NCBI RefSeq assembly: GCF_900091725.1
Contig: NZ_FMBW01000054.1
Coordinates: 62,001 to 126,000 of the forward strand
Direction: 5' to 3'
From: Streptomyces sp. DvalAA-43
GTDB taxonomy: Bacteria; Actinomycetota; Actinomycetes; Streptomycetales; Streptomycetaceae
DNA: 64,000 bases
Shown here: positions 52,042 through 61,764 of the stretch, piece by piece
Layout of the letters: the number at the start of each line of letters is the position of its first letter
How positions within the stretch are numbered: position 1 is the first letter of the stretch
Program-made: the position numbers and the translations under genes
Notes under the pieces: model-generated
What the model was told of the DNA's origin: nothing
What the model saw: the letters and a program-made list of their open reading frames with translations, nothing else
Database searches by the model: none

Positions 52042-52143
52042 CTCACCCTCCGTCCAGGGGCATGGCGACCACCCCATCGTCGTCGCGGCCCGCCGTTGCG
52101 ACAACCGTGGCGCACAGGAGGGACCGGCCGGGGCGGGCCAGGG

Positions 52144-52737
52144 TCAGTTCCCCGAGTACAGATTGACCAGGCGGATGTAGCGCACCCAGTCCCACTGCGG
52201 ACCGGGATCGGTGTGGTCGGTGCCGGGGACCTGGGCGTGGGCGAGGATGTGCGCGCGGTCCTTCGGGATGTCGTAGCGGTCGCACACCGAAGCGATCAGT
52301 AGCGCCGACTTCTCGTACATGGCGTCGGTGAAGTAGGAGGGCTGGTCCACCCAGCCCTCGTGCTCGATGCCGATGCTGCGCGTGTTGTAGTCCCAATTGC
52401 CCGCGTGCCAGGCGATGTCCTTCTCCCGGACGCACTGGGCGACGTAGCCGTCCGCGGAGCGCACCAGATAGTGCGCGGAGACCTGCTTCGCCGGATTCTG
52501 GAAGATTCCGATCGTGTTCGGATACGTCTCCTGGGTGACGTGGATGATCACCTACTGGACCGGATAGGCCGAAGGGCGGCTCGACGCCGTGTAGTTGGAG
52601 GTGGAGGCCGGATTCCAGTGGGCGAGCGGATAGTCGGTGTCGCCCGCGGTCGTGGCGGCCATGGCGCGGGTGGAAGCCGGGATCAGAGCGGCGGCGGCCG
52701 TCGCGGCGACACCCTGGAGAATCCTTCTGCGGTGCAT
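52144..52737 (-). pseudogene. PGRP-like N-acetylmuramoyl-L-alanine amidase broken by an amber codon
   Basis: ATG 52737 (AGGAG upstream) opens a Tat-type signal (MHRRRILQGVAATAAAALIP) and mature stretch ending SSRPSAYPVQ. Codon 62 is TAG (52554-52552). The same frame then continues directly into VIIHVTQETYPNTIGIF, HAGNWDYNTRSIGIEHEGW and HTDPGPQW, the zinc-site and core motifs of amidase_2/PGRP enzymes. Related proteins have Tyr at the stop position, consistent with TAC to TAG. Signal and enzyme halves are thus separated unless the codon is read through. Confidence 0.85.
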
Positions 52738-52778
52738 GAACACTCCTGTGGGGGGAGAGGGGGTGAGGTGGTGGGTGG

Positions 52779-53795
52779 TCAGGGGCTGGACAGCAGTGTG
52801 GCAGTCTCCCGCAGATGGCGGTGGAGCCCGCGATGGGGATCGCCGGACGGCAGCCATTCCTTGCGGATCTTCGCCACGCAGGTGTAGTTGGTGTCGCACA
52901 CATTGGCCAGCGGAGCCTCACCGGCCTGGCTGACCAGCTGGTAGGCGTCGAGCTCGGAGAGGCCGTAGTCGCGCGCCAGCCACTGCACCAGGTCCAGCTG
53001 GGAGATCCGGAAGGCGTCTTCGAGCGGGCGCGCCGAGCCGGTGGACATCAGATGGGTGTCGGACTCGATGCGTGGCCACGGGGTGGCGACCCCCTTCAGC
53101 AGCTCGACCAGCACCACCGTGTTCATCGCACACTCCACGGCGACCCCACACGTCTCGCCCTCGCCCTGGCGGGCATGGCCGTCCCCCAGACTCAGCAGTG
53201 CGCCCTCGACGTTGACGCCCAGGAAGCAGGTGACGCCCGCCCGCATCTCGGGCGTGTCCATGTTCCCGCCGTGCGCGTCGGGCACCAGCGCGGACCGCAC
53301 CTCCAGATTGGCCGGAGCTACCCCGACCGTGCCGTGCATCGGGTCCATCGGCAGCTCCACCTGGATGTCGCTGTCCCGGGCGCTGAACAGACAGGTGCGG
53401 CGCGCCCGGTCGAGCTGCCACATCCACACCACCTCGGGCAGCGGGGCCTGCAGCGAAGCGGTGGCATGGGTGGAGGTGAGTGCCCCGAAGAGCGGAACGG
53501 TCGTCGAAGCGGCCCGGTCCCTGGCCGGCTCGATGGACACGAAGTGCACCGCGACGGTGTCACCGGGTTCCGCGCCCACGACATGGAAGGGGCCGGTCTG
53601 CGGGTTGAGGAAGGGGAACTCGCAGACCTGGGAGACCAGGTCCTTCTCGGAGCGGACCTTCCCGGCGAAGCAGTCCTCCGTGTACACGTCGAGGAACGTT
53701 CCCGGCTCGATCCGGGCGACCGGAGCCGCTCCGCCGAAGGTCCAGGCGTACTCGCCCTCCTTGGGACGGACGGTCAGGATGCGGGGGTCGTTCAT
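52779..53795 (-). CDS. Acetamidase/formamidase family protein
   Basis: A 338-aa protein. Family motifs are NPQTGPFHVVGAEPGDTVAVH, PMHGTVGVAPA, HGGNMDTPEMRAGVT and LSLGDGHARQGEGE, with conserved Asp/His/Glu residues of the zinc-type amidase. It hydrolyses short-chain amides to the acid and ammonia. ATG 53795 overlaps the stop of the upstream APC permease (ATGA), so the substrate or product may be carried by that permease. Confidence 0.93.
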   Translation of the reverse strand: MNDPRILTVRPKEGEYAWTFGGAAPVARIEPGTFLDVYTEDCFAGKVRSEKDLVSQVCEFPFLNPQTGPFHVVGAEPGDTVAVHFVSIEPARDRAASTTVPLFGALTSTHATASLQAPLPEVVWMWQLDRARRTCLFSARDSDIQVELPMDPMHGTVGVAPANLEVRSALVPDAHGGNMDTPEMRAGVTCFLGVNVEGALLSLGDGHARQGEGETCGVAVECAMNTVVLVELLKGVATPWPRIESDTHLMSTGSARPLEDAFRISQLDLVQWLARDYGLSELDAYQLVSQAGEAPLANVCDTNYTCVAKIRKEWLPSGDPHRGLHRHLRETATLLSSP

Positions 53796-55279
53796 CGCGG
53801 TACTGCTCCTGTCTCCGGGTCTCCGGCGGGTTCCGGGATGTCGTCCAGATGGATTCGTCCGGTCTGCGCCACTCGCTTCGGATGCCTGCGCAGCAGCACC
53901 GCCAGGACAACGATCCCGATCAGCATCCAGACACCGACGACCGGACCGGCGTACGACACGGGCGCACTGAGTCCGGAGACGAAGTCGAAGGCCGGGATTC
54001 CGGCGGCCGTCAGCAGCGCGGGGACGAATGCCGCGATGCCCAGCACCGGGAACAGGAGATGGAGCACGGGGTTGAAGGCATCGCGACGCCTGCGCAGGAA
54101 GTATCCGGCGCAGGACAGGTTCACGATGATGTAGACACCGATGATCACTGTGACGATCACGGTGGCCAGCAGGACGAACGCGGTCACCGGGTCGTAGGCG
54201 AAACCCAGCCCGAGCGCCGCGCCGACCGCGATCACGAACTGCACGGCCACCCCGGTGACGGGGGAGCGGCGCCGTGGATGGAGCCTCGCGAAGGCCTGTG
54301 GGAACACACCGATGCGGCCGAGGGCGAACGCCGTCCGGGTCGACACATTGGCACACGCGTTCGCGTTGGCCACGGTCGAATTGACCACGGCGAGGAAGAG
54401 CAGCACCCAGAACAGCCCGAACGAGGCACGGGCCACCCCTTCCCAGGACGCGGCCCCCGATGCACCGAATCCGGCGAATCTGTCGGGCCCGAAGTACACC
54501 GACATCGCATAGGTGGTCAGGACGTACACCAGACCGATGGAGAGCGCCGCGCCGAGCACAGCGCGCCGCATCGTGCGCCGGGGGTTCTTCGTCTCCTCGG
54601 CGAGCGGCGCCGCCGCCTCGAAGCCCGCGAAGGCGAGCACGGTGTAGACCGAGCCGGCGAAGATCCCGCTGACGCCGCCGTACCCGTCGGCGGTATGCGA
54701 AGTGCCGAACACCGAAAGGGTGTTGTCCGCCCCGGCCCGGCCGATGAGCAGCACCGCGAAGACGACGAAGACGAGCACCTCGAAGATGCCGAGCACGGTG
54801 CCGAACCGGGCGGAGGCCCGTACGCCGAAGTACCCGGCCAGTGCGATGATCACCGCGCCCAGCAGCGACCACGGCCACCACAGCTCCGCCGGGTAGGACG
54901 ACCACTCCTGGTGCAGTGTGCCCGCGGTCGTGAAGCCCAACTGGAGCAGCAGCAACGCGGGCACCAGCGCCTCGACGAAGACATAGCCCCAGCCGACGAG
55001 GAACCCGATGGCCGGATGCAGCCCCTGCGCGGAGTAGGTGGCGACGGAACCGGCGGCCGGCAGCCGACGGGCCAGTTCGGCGACGCACGAGGCGGTGAAG
55101 AGGCAGGCGACGAGGGCCACCACCACGGAGAGCGGCAGGCTTCCGCCCGCGAACGCGGCCCCTGCGGGGATCGACGCGGCGATGGCCGCGGCGGGCGCCA
55201 TCGCCGTGACGCTCTGGAAGAGGACTTCGCGCAGCCCGATGGCATCGCGTAACAGTCCGCTGCCCGAATCCCCCGACAT
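53792..55279 (-). CDS. APC-family amino acid/amide permease
   Basis: A 495-aa protein with about 12 membrane spans. The APC signatures are SVTAMAPAAAIAASIPAGAAFAGG in span 1 and VLAFAGFEAAAPLAEETKNPRRTM after span 6. A short acidic C-terminal tail follows. ATG 55279 has GGAGGGAG upstream. It is the first gene of the permease-amidase operon. Confidence 0.92.
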   Translation of the reverse strand: MSGDSGSGLLRDAIGLREVLFQSVTAMAPAAAIAASIPAGAAFAGGSLPLSVVVALVACLFTASCVAELARRLPAAGSVATYSAQGLHPAIGFLVGWGYVFVEALVPALLLLQLGFTTAGTLHQEWSSYPAELWWPWSLLGAVIIALAGYFGVRASARFGTVLGIFEVLVFVVFAVLLIGRAGADNTLSVFGTSHTADGYGGVSGIFAGSVYTVLAFAGFEAAAPLAEETKNPRRTMRRAVLGAALSIGLVYVLTTYAMSVYFGPDRFAGFGASGAASWEGVARASFGLFWVLLFLAVVNSTVANANACANVSTRTAFALGRIGVFPQAFARLHPRRRSPVTGVAVQFVIAVGAALGLGFAYDPVTAFVLLATVIVTVIIGVYIIVNLSCAGYFLRRRRDAFNPVLHLLFPVLGIAAFVPALLTAAGIPAFDFVSGLSAPVSYAGPVVGVWMLIGIVVLAVLLRRHPKRVAQTGRIHLDDIPEPAGDPETGAVPR

Positions 55280-55604
55280 CCCGTGGCTCCCTCCGCGTCC
55301 GATGACCGGAAGGCGTTGTCCGGTGTGCGGCCGAGTCTCTCGCGCGCCCTACCGTACGGGCGCCGCGCGGGTGGCGGAAGACGGCCGGGGCGAAACGGCC
55401 ACTGTGGACGGGGGAGTTCACCGGAATGTACGGCGGTCCCGGCTCGGCGGCGGGCATCCGGGCTCAACGGCCCCGGTGAGTGCTCCGTGGGGTGGTGAAG
55501 CACCGGACGGACCGGGTGAAGAGAGGTCCCCGGTCCTCGACGGGTACTCCCCGCCGAGGACCGGGACGAGGCACGGCGCCCATGAGCGGGCGCGGCGCCC
55601 GGGG
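55280..55604. other. Intergenic region: promoter of the permease operon and a terminator
   Basis: No gene is supported. CCCGGTCCTCG (55529-55539) pairs perfectly with CGAGGACCGGG (55555-55565), a terminator for the phytase-like gene that ends at 55605 on the minus strand. The rest must contain the permease promoter, but no clear -35/-10 pair was found. Confidence 0.6.
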
Positions 55605-56954
55605 TCAGCCGCGCAGCGGGCGCGGCAGCCTCAGCTGTGTCACGGATGTCTCGATGCCGCTGTCGATCAGGCGGCCGTTCGCGTCGAAGGCCTCGGCCCC
55701 GTCGGTCATCCCGAAGTCGTTGTCGTTGATGAGGGCGAGCGTGTCGCGGCCGGTCACCGCCACCCCTTCGACCTTCCCGGGCACGCCCGCGACCTTGCCC
55801 AGGTCGACGACCAGACTCTTGCGGAGCACCGGTACGCCCGACGCCGAAGGGTCGGTGAGTTCCTCGTACGAGGGAGACGTCGTCGCGTCGTCCCACGCCG
55901 AGCCCAGGATTCCCGAGCCGTGCGGGAGCGTCACCCGGTGCAGTCGCGCCGCCCTGTCCGTGCGTTCCTCGACCAGCAGATCGTTCCCGCCGATCGCGAC
56001 GACCGAGGAGACCTTCAGCTCGGAGGTGTCGTCCTCGCCCGGGTCCACGACATCCACCGCGTCGAACCGGTAGGCGTACTCCGCGGTGACCGCGCGCTTC
56101 TTCGTCGAGAAGCGCAGCAGGCGCACATTGCGCGAAGCTTCGCCCGCGTCCTGGTCGGGCAGCGAGAGCGGGCTCTGGACCGCGAGCACCAGATCGCCGC
56201 CGGGGAGGAGGGCCAGGCCCTCGAAACCGCGGTTGATCTTCCGGTGCAGGAGCACGCCCGGCAGCGCCTCGACCACCGGGTAGTCGGCGCCCGTCAGCCC
56301 GAGTCCCCGCGGTACGTAGCGGGTCAGGATCCGGCCGCGGGCCGAGACATGCACCAGGGAGGGGCCGTACTCGTCGACGAGCCAGAAGCTGCCGTCGGCG
56401 GCGCGGACGATGCCTTCGGTGTCCAGGCCGTTCGGGTTGTACTCCAATGGCGTCTTCGCGTCGTAGGTGTACGGGGCCTCGTCGCGGTCCCGCTGGTTCG
56501 GCAGACCGGTGACCGCGGCACCGGACCGGGTGGTGATCGGGATGGCCTTCAGTACCCGGATGTGCTTCCCGCTGACCCGTACCTTGACGATCGCCGGGTC
56601 GAAGCCGGGGACGGGGAAGGTGCGCCGCTTCTTCCCGTCGATCTTGATCTGTCCGTTGGGCCCCCGGTCGGTGACCGTCCAGAACTCGCCCCGGCGGCCC
56701 GCGGGATAGATGTCGCTGCCGATGCCGCCCAGTGCCACCCCCCGGTCGTCCGCGACCGTCCCCGGCAGCAGCCCGTTGCTGAAACGGGCCAGCGGAATGT
56801 CACCGAGCACCGCCGTCCCGGTGACCCGCGCCGTACGCTCCGGACGCTGGTGCCGGTCCTGGGCGCCGGTCGCCGTTCCGGCCACGCACACCGTGCCGAG
56901 CAGGGCGAGCGGCAGGCCGATGGCAAGAGAACGACGGACAACACGCGGGGACAT
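55605..56954 (-). CDS. Secreted esterase-like phytase-domain protein
   Basis: A 449-aa protein with signal peptide (MSPRVVRRSLAIGLPLALLG, cleavage near ATGA-QD). The body is the esterase-like activity of phytase fold, a beta-propeller with GEFWTVTDRGPNGQ, LDTEGIVRAADGSFWLVDEYGP, RGFEGLALLPGGDLVLAVQS and GKVEGVAVTGRDTLALINDNDFG. Probably secreted. The substrate is a phosphoester or similar, and true phytase activity is not proven for most members. Confidence 0.9.
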   Translation of the reverse strand: MSPRVVRRSLAIGLPLALLGTVCVAGTATGAQDRHQRPERTARVTGTAVLGDIPLARFSNGLLPGTVADDRGVALGGIGSDIYPAGRRGEFWTVTDRGPNGQIKIDGKKRRTFPVPGFDPAIVKVRVSGKHIRVLKAIPITTRSGAAVTGLPNQRDRDEAPYTYDAKTPLEYNPNGLDTEGIVRAADGSFWLVDEYGPSLVHVSARGRILTRYVPRGLGLTGADYPVVEALPGVLLHRKINRGFEGLALLPGGDLVLAVQSPLSLPDQDAGEASRNVRLLRFSTKKRAVTAEYAYRFDAVDVVDPGEDDTSELKVSSVVAIGGNDLLVEERTDRAARLHRVTLPHGSGILGSAWDDATTSPSYEELTDPSASGVPVLRKSLVVDLGKVAGVPGKVEGVAVTGRDTLALINDNDFGMTDGAEAFDANGRLIDSGIETSVTQLRLPRPLRG

Positions 56955-57120
56955 GGGGCCTCCTGGGGCACGAACAGCGCTTTACGGCCGTCAGGTTCCG
57001 TCCTCGCCCTCAACGCATGGTGACATCCAGTTGAACGCACGGACAGAACGCGACGACGGACAGGGGCGGCGGAGGCTCACGGCCGCCCTCCGCCCGTCGT
57101 CGATCGCCCCGGGGACGGTA

Positions 57121-57174
57121 CGAACCGGCGCCCGGCCGTTCGTTTGAGACCCGTGCGAACCGGCGCCCGGCCGT
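57121..57174. repeat. Two 19-bp direct repeats, 35-bp period
   Basis: CGAACCGGCGCCCGGCCGT occurs at 57121-57139 and 57156-57174, and a degenerate third unit lies around 57191. They lie in the gap between the divergently placed phytase-like gene promoter and the SWIM gene end. The role is unknown. Confidence 0.6.
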
Positions 57175-57233
57175 CCGCCCGGGAGGCGTACGAACTGGCC
57201 GGCCGCCGGGTCGGGGGCCCTGCGAACGGGCCC

Positions 57234-58580
57234 TCAGTCGTCCGCCACGTCGAAACCGCCCAGCGCGGCCGCCGGATCGTCGTCCGCCGGACCGGCCGGG
57301 ACCCAGCGCCCGCTCTCCTTGCGGTACGGCCACCAGCGCCCGTCCCGGCCGTAGCGGAGCTGCACGTCACCAACCGCCGCCGTCCAGCGATTGCCCGCCG
57401 CCCGCAGTCGGGGCCGCTCGCTCTCCTCCCACGCCCCGGCGAGCCGGGCCCGCGCCCTGGCCAGCTCCTCGGGACCGGGTGTCCACTCCTCTTCGAGCAC
57501 GGCGAGCGCGGCCGCCCCGCCGTACCGCCACGCCCGCACCGCCGCATCGAGCTCGACCTGTCGCCGCTCCGAGCCGGCGGCCAGCCGCTTCACGATCCAG
57601 GACGGGGGCCGGGCCTCCGCGACCAGCCGCACGGCGTCCTGCTGCGGCGTCAGCCCGACCGGCGGCGGCTGCCGTTCATGGCCGGGGGAGAGCGCCTCGG
57701 CCAGCATCCGGTGGGCGCGCGCCGCGGCGTCCGTCGCCAGCATCTCCAGAGCGGCCGGGTCGACCCCGGCCTGCGGTTCGGTCTCCGTGTCCAACGACGG
57801 CGCGGGGCCGGGCTCCGCGGGGAGCGGGGCAGGAGCGGGCAACGGGGGCAGTATGTCCCGCGCCGCGAACGCCTCGTCCGCCCGCACACCTCCGTCGTCG
57901 GCCTGCGCGGACGCGGCCCCGGCGGCGGGGTCGGCCGGGCCGACGGGCCCGTGCCCCTCGGCGCGGGCCGCGATGCGGACCTGGAGCTCGTCCAGGAGCC
58001 GCCGCTCACCGCGCCCCCGCATCAGCAGCAGCACGAACGGGTCCTGGTCCAGCAGCCGGGCCACCTGGTAGCACAGCGCGGCGGTGTGCGGGCAGTGGTC
58101 CCATGCGTCACAGGTGCACTCCGGGTCCAGATCGCCGATCCCGGGCAGCAGCTCCACCCCGGCCGCCGCCGCGTCCTCCACCAGATGCGGCGGCATCTCG
58201 CGGTCCAGCAGCGCCGCGATGTGCCCGGCCCGTTCGACGGCCATGCCGAGGAACTGCTCCCAGTCCGCCTCGCTCAACTCCTGGAGCAGTACATCGCTGC
58301 GGTACGTGGACGAGACCCCGTCCCGGACCATCGCGGTGATCCGGCCGGGCCGTACGGAGACCGCACCGACCCGGCCCTCGCGGGCGAACCTGCGTCCCTT
58401 CTTGAGCTGCTGGCCGTCCAGCGCGGTGTCCTCCAACGCCTTCAGCCATGCCTGGCCCCACCAGGTGCGGGCGAAGCCGCGGCCCTGCGCGGGCGGCAGT
58501 GCGGCGAAGGTCCGCTCCTGCCCGGGGGCAGGCACACGGCCTCCGTCGCTCTCGTACTCGCCGTCGTGTCCGTCACTCAT
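57234..58580 (-). CDS. SWIM zinc-finger protein, partner of the SNF2 helicase
   Basis: A 448-aa protein. The SWIM motif C-x-C-xn-C-x-H is present as ECTCDAWDHCPH around residue 150, followed by a hydrophobic helix. N-terminal WWGQAWLKALE and RGRRFAREGRV-type segments are typical. The middle linker is Pro/Ala-rich. ATG 58580 overlaps the helicase stop (ATGA). SWIM-SNF2 pairs are widespread in actinomycetes, and a joint DNA-metabolism role is inferred. Confidence 0.9.
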   Translation of the reverse strand: MSDGHDGEYESDGGRVPAPGQERTFAALPPAQGRGFARTWWGQAWLKALEDTALDGQQLKKGRRFAREGRVGAVSVRPGRITAMVRDGVSSTYRSDVLLQELSEADWEQFLGMAVERAGHIAALLDREMPPHLVEDAAAAGVELLPGIGDLDPECTCDAWDHCPHTAALCYQVARLLDQDPFVLLLMRGRGERRLLDELQVRIAARAEGHGPVGPADPAAGAASAQADDGGVRADEAFAARDILPPLPAPAPLPAEPGPAPSLDTETEPQAGVDPAALEMLATDAAARAHRMLAEALSPGHERQPPPVGLTPQQDAVRLVAEARPPSWIVKRLAAGSERRQVELDAAVRAWRYGGAAALAVLEEEWTPGPEELARARARLAGAWEESERPRLRAAGNRWTAAVGDVQLRYGRDGRWWPYRKESGRWVPAGPADDDPAAALGGFDVADD

Positions 58581-61471
58581 CGGGTGCCCCCTCGCAGCTC
58601 GACCAGATCGGTCAGTTCCGCATCGGTCAGTTCGGTCAGCGCCGCCTCGCCGGAGCCGAGCACCGCGTCCGCGAGCCCCTGCTTGCGGGCCAGCATGTCG
58701 GCGATCCGGTCCTCGATGGTGCCCTCGGCGATCAGCCGGTGCACCTGCACCGGCTGGGTCTGCCCGATCCGGTACGCGCGGTCGGTGGCCTGTGCCTCGA
58801 CCGCGGGGTTCCACCAGCGGTCGAAGTGCACGACATGGCCGGCCCGGGTGAGGTTGAGGCCGGTGCCGGCCGCCTTCAGCGACAGCAGGAACACCGGGGC
58901 CTCGCCCGCCTGGAATCGGTTGACCATCGCCTCGCGTTCCGCGACGGGCGTACCGCCGTGCAGGAACTGCGTACGGACCCCGCGCGCCGCCAGATGCCGT
59001 TCGAGGAGCCGGGCCATCTGCACGTACTGGGTGAACACCAGCACGCTCGCCTCCTCCGCCAGGATCGTGTCGAGCAACTCGTCCAGCAGCTCCAGCTTTC
59101 CCGAACGGTCCGCGATCCGCGGCTCGTTCTCCTTGAGGTACTGTGCCGGGTGGTTGCAGATCTGCTTCAGCGCCGTCAGCAGCTTGACGACGAGACCCCG
59201 CCGGGCGAAGCCGTCGGCGTCGGCGATCGCGGCCAGCGTCTCGCGCACCACCGCTTCGTACAGACCCGTCTGTTCGGCCGTCAGAGACACCGTACGGTCC
59301 GTCTCGGTCTTCGGCGGGAGCTCCGGCGCGATGCCCGGGTCGGACTTGCGCCGTCGCAGCAGGAACGGCCGCACCAGCGCGGCGAGCCGCTCGGCGGCCG
59401 CCGGGTCGCCGCCCTCCGCGGTCCGTGCGTAGCGGGTGCGGAAAGTGCCGAGCCGTCCCAGCAGTCCGGGCGTCGTCCAGTCGAGGATCGCCCACAGCTC
59501 GGAGAGGTTGTTCTCCACCGGGGTTCCGGTGAGCGCCACGCGGGCCTGTGCGCCAATCGTCCGAAGCTGCTTGGCCGTCGCCGAATAAGGATTCTTCACG
59601 TGCTGCGCCTCGTCGGCGACCACCATGCCCCAGCGGATCTCTCCGAGCTTCGCCGCGTCGAGCCGCATGGTGCCGTACGTGGTCAGGACGAACTCGCCAT
59701 CCGACAGGTCGGCAAGACTGCGTGATCCGCCGTGGAAACGGCGTACCGGCGTCCCCGGCGCGAACTTCTCGATCTCCCGCTGCCAGTTCCCCATGAGTGA
59801 CGTCGGGCAGACCACCAGCGTCGGCCCGGCGGCCGATTCGATGCTACGGCGGTGCAGATGCAGAGCGATCAGAGTGATGGTCTTGCCGAGCCCCATGTCG
59901 TCGGCGAGACAGCCGCCGAGACCGAGCGAGGTCATGGTGTGCAGCCAGTTCAGACCGCGCAGCTGGTAGTCGCGCAAGGTGGCCGCCAGGGCCGCGGGCG
60001 GGCCGATCGGCTGCGGCTCGCCCTGCTGACCGGCGCCCTCCGGATCGGCCACCCGGCGGCGCAACCGCTCCAGCCAGCCGGTGGCCCGGACCTCGACCCG
60101 GTGGCCGTCGACCTCGGTGGAACCGGTCAGGACCGCGCCGAGCGCGTCGATCGGCGTGACCTTGCGGTCCTGGGTCTCGCGGGCCCGCCGGGCCTCCTCG
60201 GGATCGATCAGCACCCACTGGTCCCGCAGCCGTACCACCGGCCGGTTCGCCTCGGCGAGACGGTCCAGCTCGGCACGGCTGAGCTTCTGATCACCGAGCG
60301 CGAACCACCAGTTGAACGTCAGCAGCGCGTCCGCGGACAGGAGCGACGGCGCCTCCGAACCGCCGCGTCCCGGCGCGTCCCGCTCCTCGCCGCCCTCGTC
60401 GTCCGGCGGTCCGATCACGGCGCGTGCGGTGAGCGTGCGGGCCAGCTCCTTGGGCCAGTGCACCTGGACACCGGTCGCGGCCAGGGCCCCTCCGGCGGGG
60501 CCGAGGAGCTCGGCGAGCTCGTCGTCGGCCGGCTCCACGAAGTGGGGCACCGCGGCGGAGAGCAGCGGAGACAGGGGAGGCCAGGCGCGGGCGGCGCGGC
60601 GCAGTGCCAGCAGCGCGTCCATCCGGGCGCGGGGCCCGAAGGCCGCGGCGGTGCGCGCATCCCCCGCCCAGACCTCGGCGGCATCGGCGACCAGCGTCGG
60701 ATCGTTGACGCTGTGGATCTGCAGGACGGCCCGGAAGGAGGGACCGGCGGAGCCTTCGTCGCCCTCCTCGGGCGCGGCGAGGCCGGACGCCTCCACCCGG
60801 AGCGAGAGCCGGACGCCCGCGTCGTGGCCGGCCGAGACATCGGTGGCCCAGGACCGGAGGCCGGGCAGCCGCTGTGGTTCGTCCGCGGTGAAGGCCGGTC
60901 CGCCACCGGCGAACGCCGCGGCGGGGGTGCGGGGAAGACCGTCCACCACCGCGTCGAGGAACGCGCGCAGCAGCCACTCGGGCTCGGGCAGCAGCACCGG
61001 CTGCGCGGTTCCGGGGAGCGGCACCGCGTGGGCCAGGGGCGGCATCGAGGCGGCGAGCGTCCGGATCCGTGACTGGTCCTCGGCGGTCAGAGGGCCGGCC
61101 CGCCAGGCATCGTGATCCGTGCCGCTGAGCCCCGGCAGCAGGAGCCCCCGGGCGGCGAACTGGAGGGCGAGAAGAGCGGCCGTACCCCAGAACGCGGCCG
61201 CGCCGGAGGCATGCGCCGAGGCCCGCGCGCGCGTCAGCACCGGCAGCGCGTCGCGGACCGGAAGCCACCGTGCCGGTACGGCGTACGCATGCGCGTCGGC
61301 GCCGACGACGGTCAGCTCCGCCATGGAACCGGGGCCGTCGGGCGGGCCGCTGCCGTCCGGGTGCCAGAAGGCGACCCGGCCGGTACGGGAAGGGTCCCCG
61401 GGCAGGAAGACCACGGAGCAGGCGGAGAGTGCGGAGATCTCGGAGAGCGTTGCCGCAGGGAGTCTGTGCAC
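58577..61471 (-). CDS. SNF2-family helicase (bacterial HepA/RapA-like with SNF2-associated N-terminal domain)
   Basis: A 964-aa protein. Residues 1-490 form the SNF2-helicase-associated domain. The motor then has Walker A DMGLGKT, motif Ia VVCPTSL, DEAQ box (VADEAQHVKNP), TGTPVENNLSELW, and in the second half FTQYVQMARLLERHL, LKAAGTGLNL and DRAYRIGQ (motif VI). Its bacterial-type DEAQ is normal. GTG 61471 was chosen at the beginning of the conserved start. The ribosome site AGGAA is distant. Confidence 0.93.
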   Translation of the reverse strand: MHRLPAATLSEISALSACSVVFLPGDPSRTGRVAFWHPDGSGPPDGPGSMAELTVVGADAHAYAVPARWLPVRDALPVLTRARASAHASGAAAFWGTAALLALQFAARGLLLPGLSGTDHDAWRAGPLTAEDQSRIRTLAASMPPLAHAVPLPGTAQPVLLPEPEWLLRAFLDAVVDGLPRTPAAAFAGGGPAFTADEPQRLPGLRSWATDVSAGHDAGVRLSLRVEASGLAAPEEGDEGSAGPSFRAVLQIHSVNDPTLVADAAEVWAGDARTAAAFGPRARMDALLALRRAARAWPPLSPLLSAAVPHFVEPADDELAELLGPAGGALAATGVQVHWPKELARTLTARAVIGPPDDEGGEERDAPGRGGSEAPSLLSADALLTFNWWFALGDQKLSRAELDRLAEANRPVVRLRDQWVLIDPEEARRARETQDRKVTPIDALGAVLTGSTEVDGHRVEVRATGWLERLRRRVADPEGAGQQGEPQPIGPPAALAATLRDYQLRGLNWLHTMTSLGLGGCLADDMGLGKTITLIALHLHRRSIESAAGPTLVVCPTSLMGNWQREIEKFAPGTPVRRFHGGSRSLADLSDGEFVLTTYGTMRLDAAKLGEIRWGMVVADEAQHVKNPYSATAKQLRTIGAQARVALTGTPVENNLSELWAILDWTTPGLLGRLGTFRTRYARTAEGGDPAAAERLAALVRPFLLRRRKSDPGIAPELPPKTETDRTVSLTAEQTGLYEAVVRETLAAIADADGFARRGLVVKLLTALKQICNHPAQYLKENEPRIADRSGKLELLDELLDTILAEEASVLVFTQYVQMARLLERHLAARGVRTQFLHGGTPVAEREAMVNRFQAGEAPVFLLSLKAAGTGLNLTRAGHVVHFDRWWNPAVEAQATDRAYRIGQTQPVQVHRLIAEGTIEDRIADMLARKQGLADAVLGSGEAALTELTDAELTDLVELRGGTR

Positions 61472-61709
61472 AGCGATGCCGAATTCCTCAAATTTGACTA
61501 GTGGGGGTCGGGTCGCCGAGGGTACCCCACGGACGTCACCCGACGTGAGTGGAATGCCGGTGATTCAGGTCACATTCGGACCGTCGAGAGTCCCGGCCGC
61601 TCGACGGCCGGGAGACGTGTCCGTATCCCCGGGGTGGAGGCAGCACCCCCCTCGGGGCAGGGGGTTTACCCCCGGAGACCCGGGGTGGTGGCGCCATGGT
61701 TCCGGACCC

Positions 61710-61740
61710 GCGCCGACCGTACGTTTCTACAGGTCGGCGC
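61710..61740 (+). promoter_or_regulatory. 9-bp inverted repeat just upstream of the desaturase gene
   Basis: GCGCCGACC (61710-61718) and GGTCGGCGC (61732-61740) with a 13-base AT-richer spacer end 24 bases before the desaturase ATG. It may be an operator for a fatty-acid-sensing regulator or a 5'-leader hairpin. The rest of the 293-base gap 61472-61764 contains C- and G-runs but no gene. Confidence 0.5.
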
Positions 61741-61764
61741 AGCTTTTCATAGACCGGAGACGTC

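Noticed and set aside
52779..55457. 892-codon frame extending the acetamidase upstream
   Set aside because: The extension overlaps the whole APC permease gene in another frame. The amidase starts at the coupled ATG 53795.
57121..57210. Possible CRISPR-like array
   Set aside because: Only two perfect 19-bp units and one degenerate copy, with no conserved palindromic repeat and no cas gene in the window.
57234..59495. 753-codon frame extending the SWIM protein upstream
   Set aside because: The extension lies within the SNF2 helicase gene. ATG 58580 overlapping the helicase stop is the real start.
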